Assembly (NCBI RefSeq): GCF_003217515.1
Contig: NZ_QJSX01000004.1
Span: 62,001 to 126,000, forward strand
Direction: 5' to 3'
Length of the DNA: 64,000 nucleotides
DNA from: Deinococcus yavapaiensis KR-236
Lineage (GTDB): Bacteria > Deinococcota > Deinococci > Deinococcales > Deinococcaceae
Both the position numbers and the translations under genes were made by a program. Below are positions 62,077 through 64,000 of the stretch, one piece after another; the first letter of the stretch is position 1; every line of letters starts with the position of its first letter. The notes beneath the pieces were generated by a model. It was not told the DNA's origin. It made no database searches and was given only the letters and a program-made list of their open reading frames with translations.

Positions 62077-63513
62077 GTGAGCATCAAGACGCCCGACTGG
62101 GTCAAGGACGCGGTCTTCTACCAAATCTTTCCCGACCGCTTCGCGAAAAGCGAGCGTGTCCCGAAAGCGACGCACCTTCAAGCTTGGGGTGACGCGCCTC
62201 ACCCTCACAAGTATCAGGGCGGCGACTTGCTCGGAGTCGTCGAGAAACTCGATTATCTGCAAAGCCTCGGCGTGAACGCCATCTACTTCTGTCCCGTCTT
62301 CCAAAGCGCCTCGAACCACCGCTACCACACGCACGACTACCTCAACGTCGACCCGATGCTCGGAGGAAACGAGGCCCTCGACGAACTTCTGCGCGAAGCG
62401 CACGCGCGCGGCATCCGCGTCGTCCTCGACGGTGTGTTCAACCACGCCAGCCGAGGCTTTTTCCAATTCAACGACATTCTGGAGAACGGCCCGCACTCGG
62501 CGTACCTCGATTGGTTCCACGTCACCGCCTTTCCGCTGAGTCCGTACGACGGCACGAAACCCGCCAATTACAAGGCGTGGTGGGACAACCGCGCCTTGCC
62601 GAAGTTCAACACGGACTCGCCCGCCGTGCGCGAGTTCTTGTGGAGCGTCGCCACGTTCTGGGTGGAGCGCGGCGTGGACGGCTGGCGCCTCGACGTGCCC
62701 AACGAAATCGACGACGACTCGTTTTGGCGTGAATTTCGCGCGCGCGTTAAAGCGGCCAATCCCGACGCGTACATCGTCGGCGAGATTTGGCATGACGCGC
62801 AGCGTTGGCTGTCGGGCGACCAGTTCGACGCCGTCATGAACTACTTGTTCACGCGCCCGTGCCTGGCGTTCTTCGGAGCGCATACCCTCGACAACCGCGT
62901 CAACGAAGCGTCGGGAACCGGCAAGGTCTTGCCGATGGACGCGCCGTCCTTCGCCGAGCGCATGACGCGCGTCGCGGCGATGTACCCCGACGAAATCACC
63001 TTCGCGCAGCTCAACTTGCTCGGCAGCCACGACACCGCTCGGTTTCGCACGGCCGTCGGCGGGGACGAAAGCGCGCACCGCCTCGCGACGATCTTCCAAT
63101 TCACGTACGTCGGCGCGCCTTGCGTGTACTACGGCGACGAGATCGGCCTCGCGGGCGGCCCCGATCCCGACTGCCGCCGCGCCTTCGATTGGGACGAGGC
63201 GCGCTGGGACCACGAGACCTTGGAGCTCACGCGGCGCCTCGCGCGCGCGCGCACCACGTCCCCCGTCTTGACGAGGGGCACCTTCGAGGTCATGACGGCC
63301 TTCGCAGAGACCGTCGCGTACAAGCGCGCCTTCGCCGGACGCGAAGCGTACGTCGTCCTCAACGCCGACCGCACGCCGCAAGCCGTGTACCTCGCGTCCT
63401 TGCAGCCCGGATCGTACACCGACGTCGTGACCGGAGGAGCCGTGAGGATCGGCGAACACCACACGTTCTCCGTCGAGCCGCGAAGCGGTATGGTGCTCGT
63501 ACCGAGAGAGTAA
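62077..63513 (+). CDS. GH13 alpha-glucan hydrolase (cyclomaltodextrinase/neopullulanase-like)
   Basis: A 478-aa GH13 enzyme acting on alpha-1,4-glucans or cyclodextrins. Regions: DGVFNHAS (118-125), GWRLDVPNE with nucleophile Asp206, VGEIWHD with acid/base Glu236, and LLGSHDTAR with the transition-state Asp. The N-terminal YQIFPDRFAKS is typical of this branch, yet the starch-binding N-domain of full neopullulanases is absent. TAGCAT lies 7 bases before GTG 62077. No signal peptide, so it acts on cytosolic maltodextrin. Confidence 0.9.
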   Translation: MSIKTPDWVKDAVFYQIFPDRFAKSERVPKATHLQAWGDAPHPHKYQGGDLLGVVEKLDYLQSLGVNAIYFCPVFQSASNHRYHTHDYLNVDPMLGGNEALDELLREAHARGIRVVLDGVFNHASRGFFQFNDILENGPHSAYLDWFHVTAFPLSPYDGTKPANYKAWWDNRALPKFNTDSPAVREFLWSVATFWVERGVDGWRLDVPNEIDDDSFWREFRARVKAANPDAYIVGEIWHDAQRWLSGDQFDAVMNYLFTRPCLAFFGAHTLDNRVNEASGTGKVLPMDAPSFAERMTRVAAMYPDEITFAQLNLLGSHDTARFRTAVGGDESAHRLATIFQFTYVGAPCVYYGDEIGLAGGPDPDCRRAFDWDEARWDHETLELTRRLARARTTSPVLTRGTFEVMTAFAETVAYKRAFAGREAYVVLNADRTPQAVYLASLQPGSYTDVVTGGAVRIGEHHTFSVEPRSGMVLVPRE

Positions 63514-63529
63514 CCGTGCCGATTCCCTT

Positions 63530-63552
63530 CGGGCGGATCCTGCATCCGCCCG
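63530..63552 (+). terminator. Stem-loop between the amylase-like and acyl-CoA dehydrogenase genes
   Basis: CGGGCGGAT pairs with ATCCGCCCG around CCTGC, then TTCCCGTTTC follows. The T-tract is short, so termination may be partial. Confidence 0.55.
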
Positions 63553-63575
63553 TTCCCGTTTCAGGAGGTCCAGCC

Positions 63576-64000
63576 TTGAATTTCGAACTCGAACCGGAAC
63601 TCGTCCAGATGCAAACCATGGTGCGCGACTTCGCGCACGACGTCGTCGAGCCTCGCGCGCACGAAATCGAGACGACGAACCGCGTGCCCGACGACCTCAT
63701 GCGGCAAGCAGCGGAGCTCGGGTTGTTCGGGCTGTCCATCCCCGAAGCGTACGGCGGCGTGGGCCTCGGCATGGTCGGGCGTTGCGCGGTGTACGAAGCG
63801 CTCGGGCACGCCCACATGGGCTTCGGCGGAGTGATTTCCGCGCACGCCTCGATCGGCACCAGCGGCCTCGTGAAGCTCGGCACCGAGGAACAAAAGCGCC
63901 GTTACCTGCCGCGCATGGCGACGGGCGAGCTCATCACGGGCTTCGCGATCACCGAGCCGAGCTCGGGCAGTGACGCGGCGAACATCAAGACGAAGGCCGT
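63576..64000 (+). CDS. Acyl-CoA dehydrogenase, N-terminal part
   Basis: The first 141 codons of an acyl-CoA dehydrogenase, cut by the window edge. TTG 63576 is the start, since AGGAGGT (63563-63569) lies 6 bases upstream and the family N-terminus FELEPELVQMQTMVRDFA follows at once. GLFGLSIPEAYGG and AITEPSSGSDAANIKTKA are the family hallmarks, the latter contacting FAD. Substrate chain length depends on the missing part. It would supply enoyl-CoA in fatty-acid or branched-chain catabolism. Confidence 0.92.
   Translation, partial: MNFELEPELVQMQTMVRDFAHDVVEPRAHEIETTNRVPDDLMRQAAELGLFGLSIPEAYGGVGLGMVGRCAVYEALGHAHMGFGGVISAHASIGTSGLVKLGTEEQKRRYLPRMATGELITGFAITEPSSGSDAANIKTKA

Overview
The window is GC-rich, gene-dense chromosomal DNA that reads as a member of Deinococcus or a close relative (Deinococcota). 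This rests on three things. Many start codons lie 3-9 bases behind a TANNNT -10 box, which is the leaderless pattern known from Deinococcus. Lipoproteins carry LAAC or LASC lipoboxes. The gene content also fits: homodimeric aceE with a two-lipoyl aceF, a FemA/B-like bridge enzyme, and a separate HD-domain tRNA nucleotidyltransferase. No rRNA, CRISPR array, transposase or phage gene was seen, and no stretch over 300 bases lacks a gene.

1-20.2 kb, minus strand. This is the most striking part: one run of 19 tightly packed genes from 18070 down to 54, probably led by a histidine kinase and response regulator (20175-18145). The distal end (7401 to 54) is an AGE-family protein, a STAS protein, the glycogen debranching enzyme GlgX, a second STAS protein, a SpoIIE-type phosphatase fused to an RsbW/SpoIIAB-like kinase domain, and a MinD-like ATPase. 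This resembles the icfG partner-switching cluster of Synechocystis PCC 6803. The proximal part is a metabolic block: two DJ-1/PfpI proteins, a benzoylformate-decarboxylase-like ThDP enzyme, seven genes carrying about eleven NTF2/SnoaL-like domains, a tautomerase, a GMC oxidoreductase and a VOC protein. Together they look like a signalling module wired to an uncharacterised small-molecule pathway. This is my main candidate for an undescribed system.

20.3-31 kb. An LtrA-like membrane protein (+) faces a minus-strand group: shikimate-dehydrogenase-like, FemA/B-like, a Pro-rich peptide, a BON protein, a 58-aa peptide, an HD protein and trxB. Then come a subtilisin-like protease whose N-terminus runs into tRNA-Gln(CTG), five-domain ribosomal protein S1, a DoxX-like protein and a thiolase with a TetR-type operator.

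31-42.7 kb. A Rieske protein and the pyruvate dehydrogenase genes aceE-aceF (minus); an LCP protein with a Thr-rich repeat linker, a LysR regulator and an MFS transporter (+); then an orphan structured RNA candidate at 39721-39862 with no downstream gene on its strand. A minus-strand copper-type locus follows (cupin, CopD, CopC and two small exported proteins).

42.8-50.9 kb, mostly plus strand. A proline-catabolism operon under a GntR/FCD regulator: PRODH, a small unknown, a Gfo/Idh/MocA oxidoreductase, two tandem paralogous unknowns and P5C dehydrogenase. After a nucleotidyltransferase on the other strand comes an SbtA-like bicarbonate permease with its PII-like partner.

50.9-64 kb. A GGDEF/GAF/HD-GYP c-di-GMP enzyme, an epoxide-hydrolase-like protein, argS, a lipoprotein, an amino-acid ABC permease and binding protein without an ATPase gene, a RocB-like peptidase, a lipoprotein alpha/beta hydrolase, a tRNA nucleotidyltransferase, a GH13 amylase-type enzyme and the start of an acyl-CoA dehydrogenase cut by the window edge.
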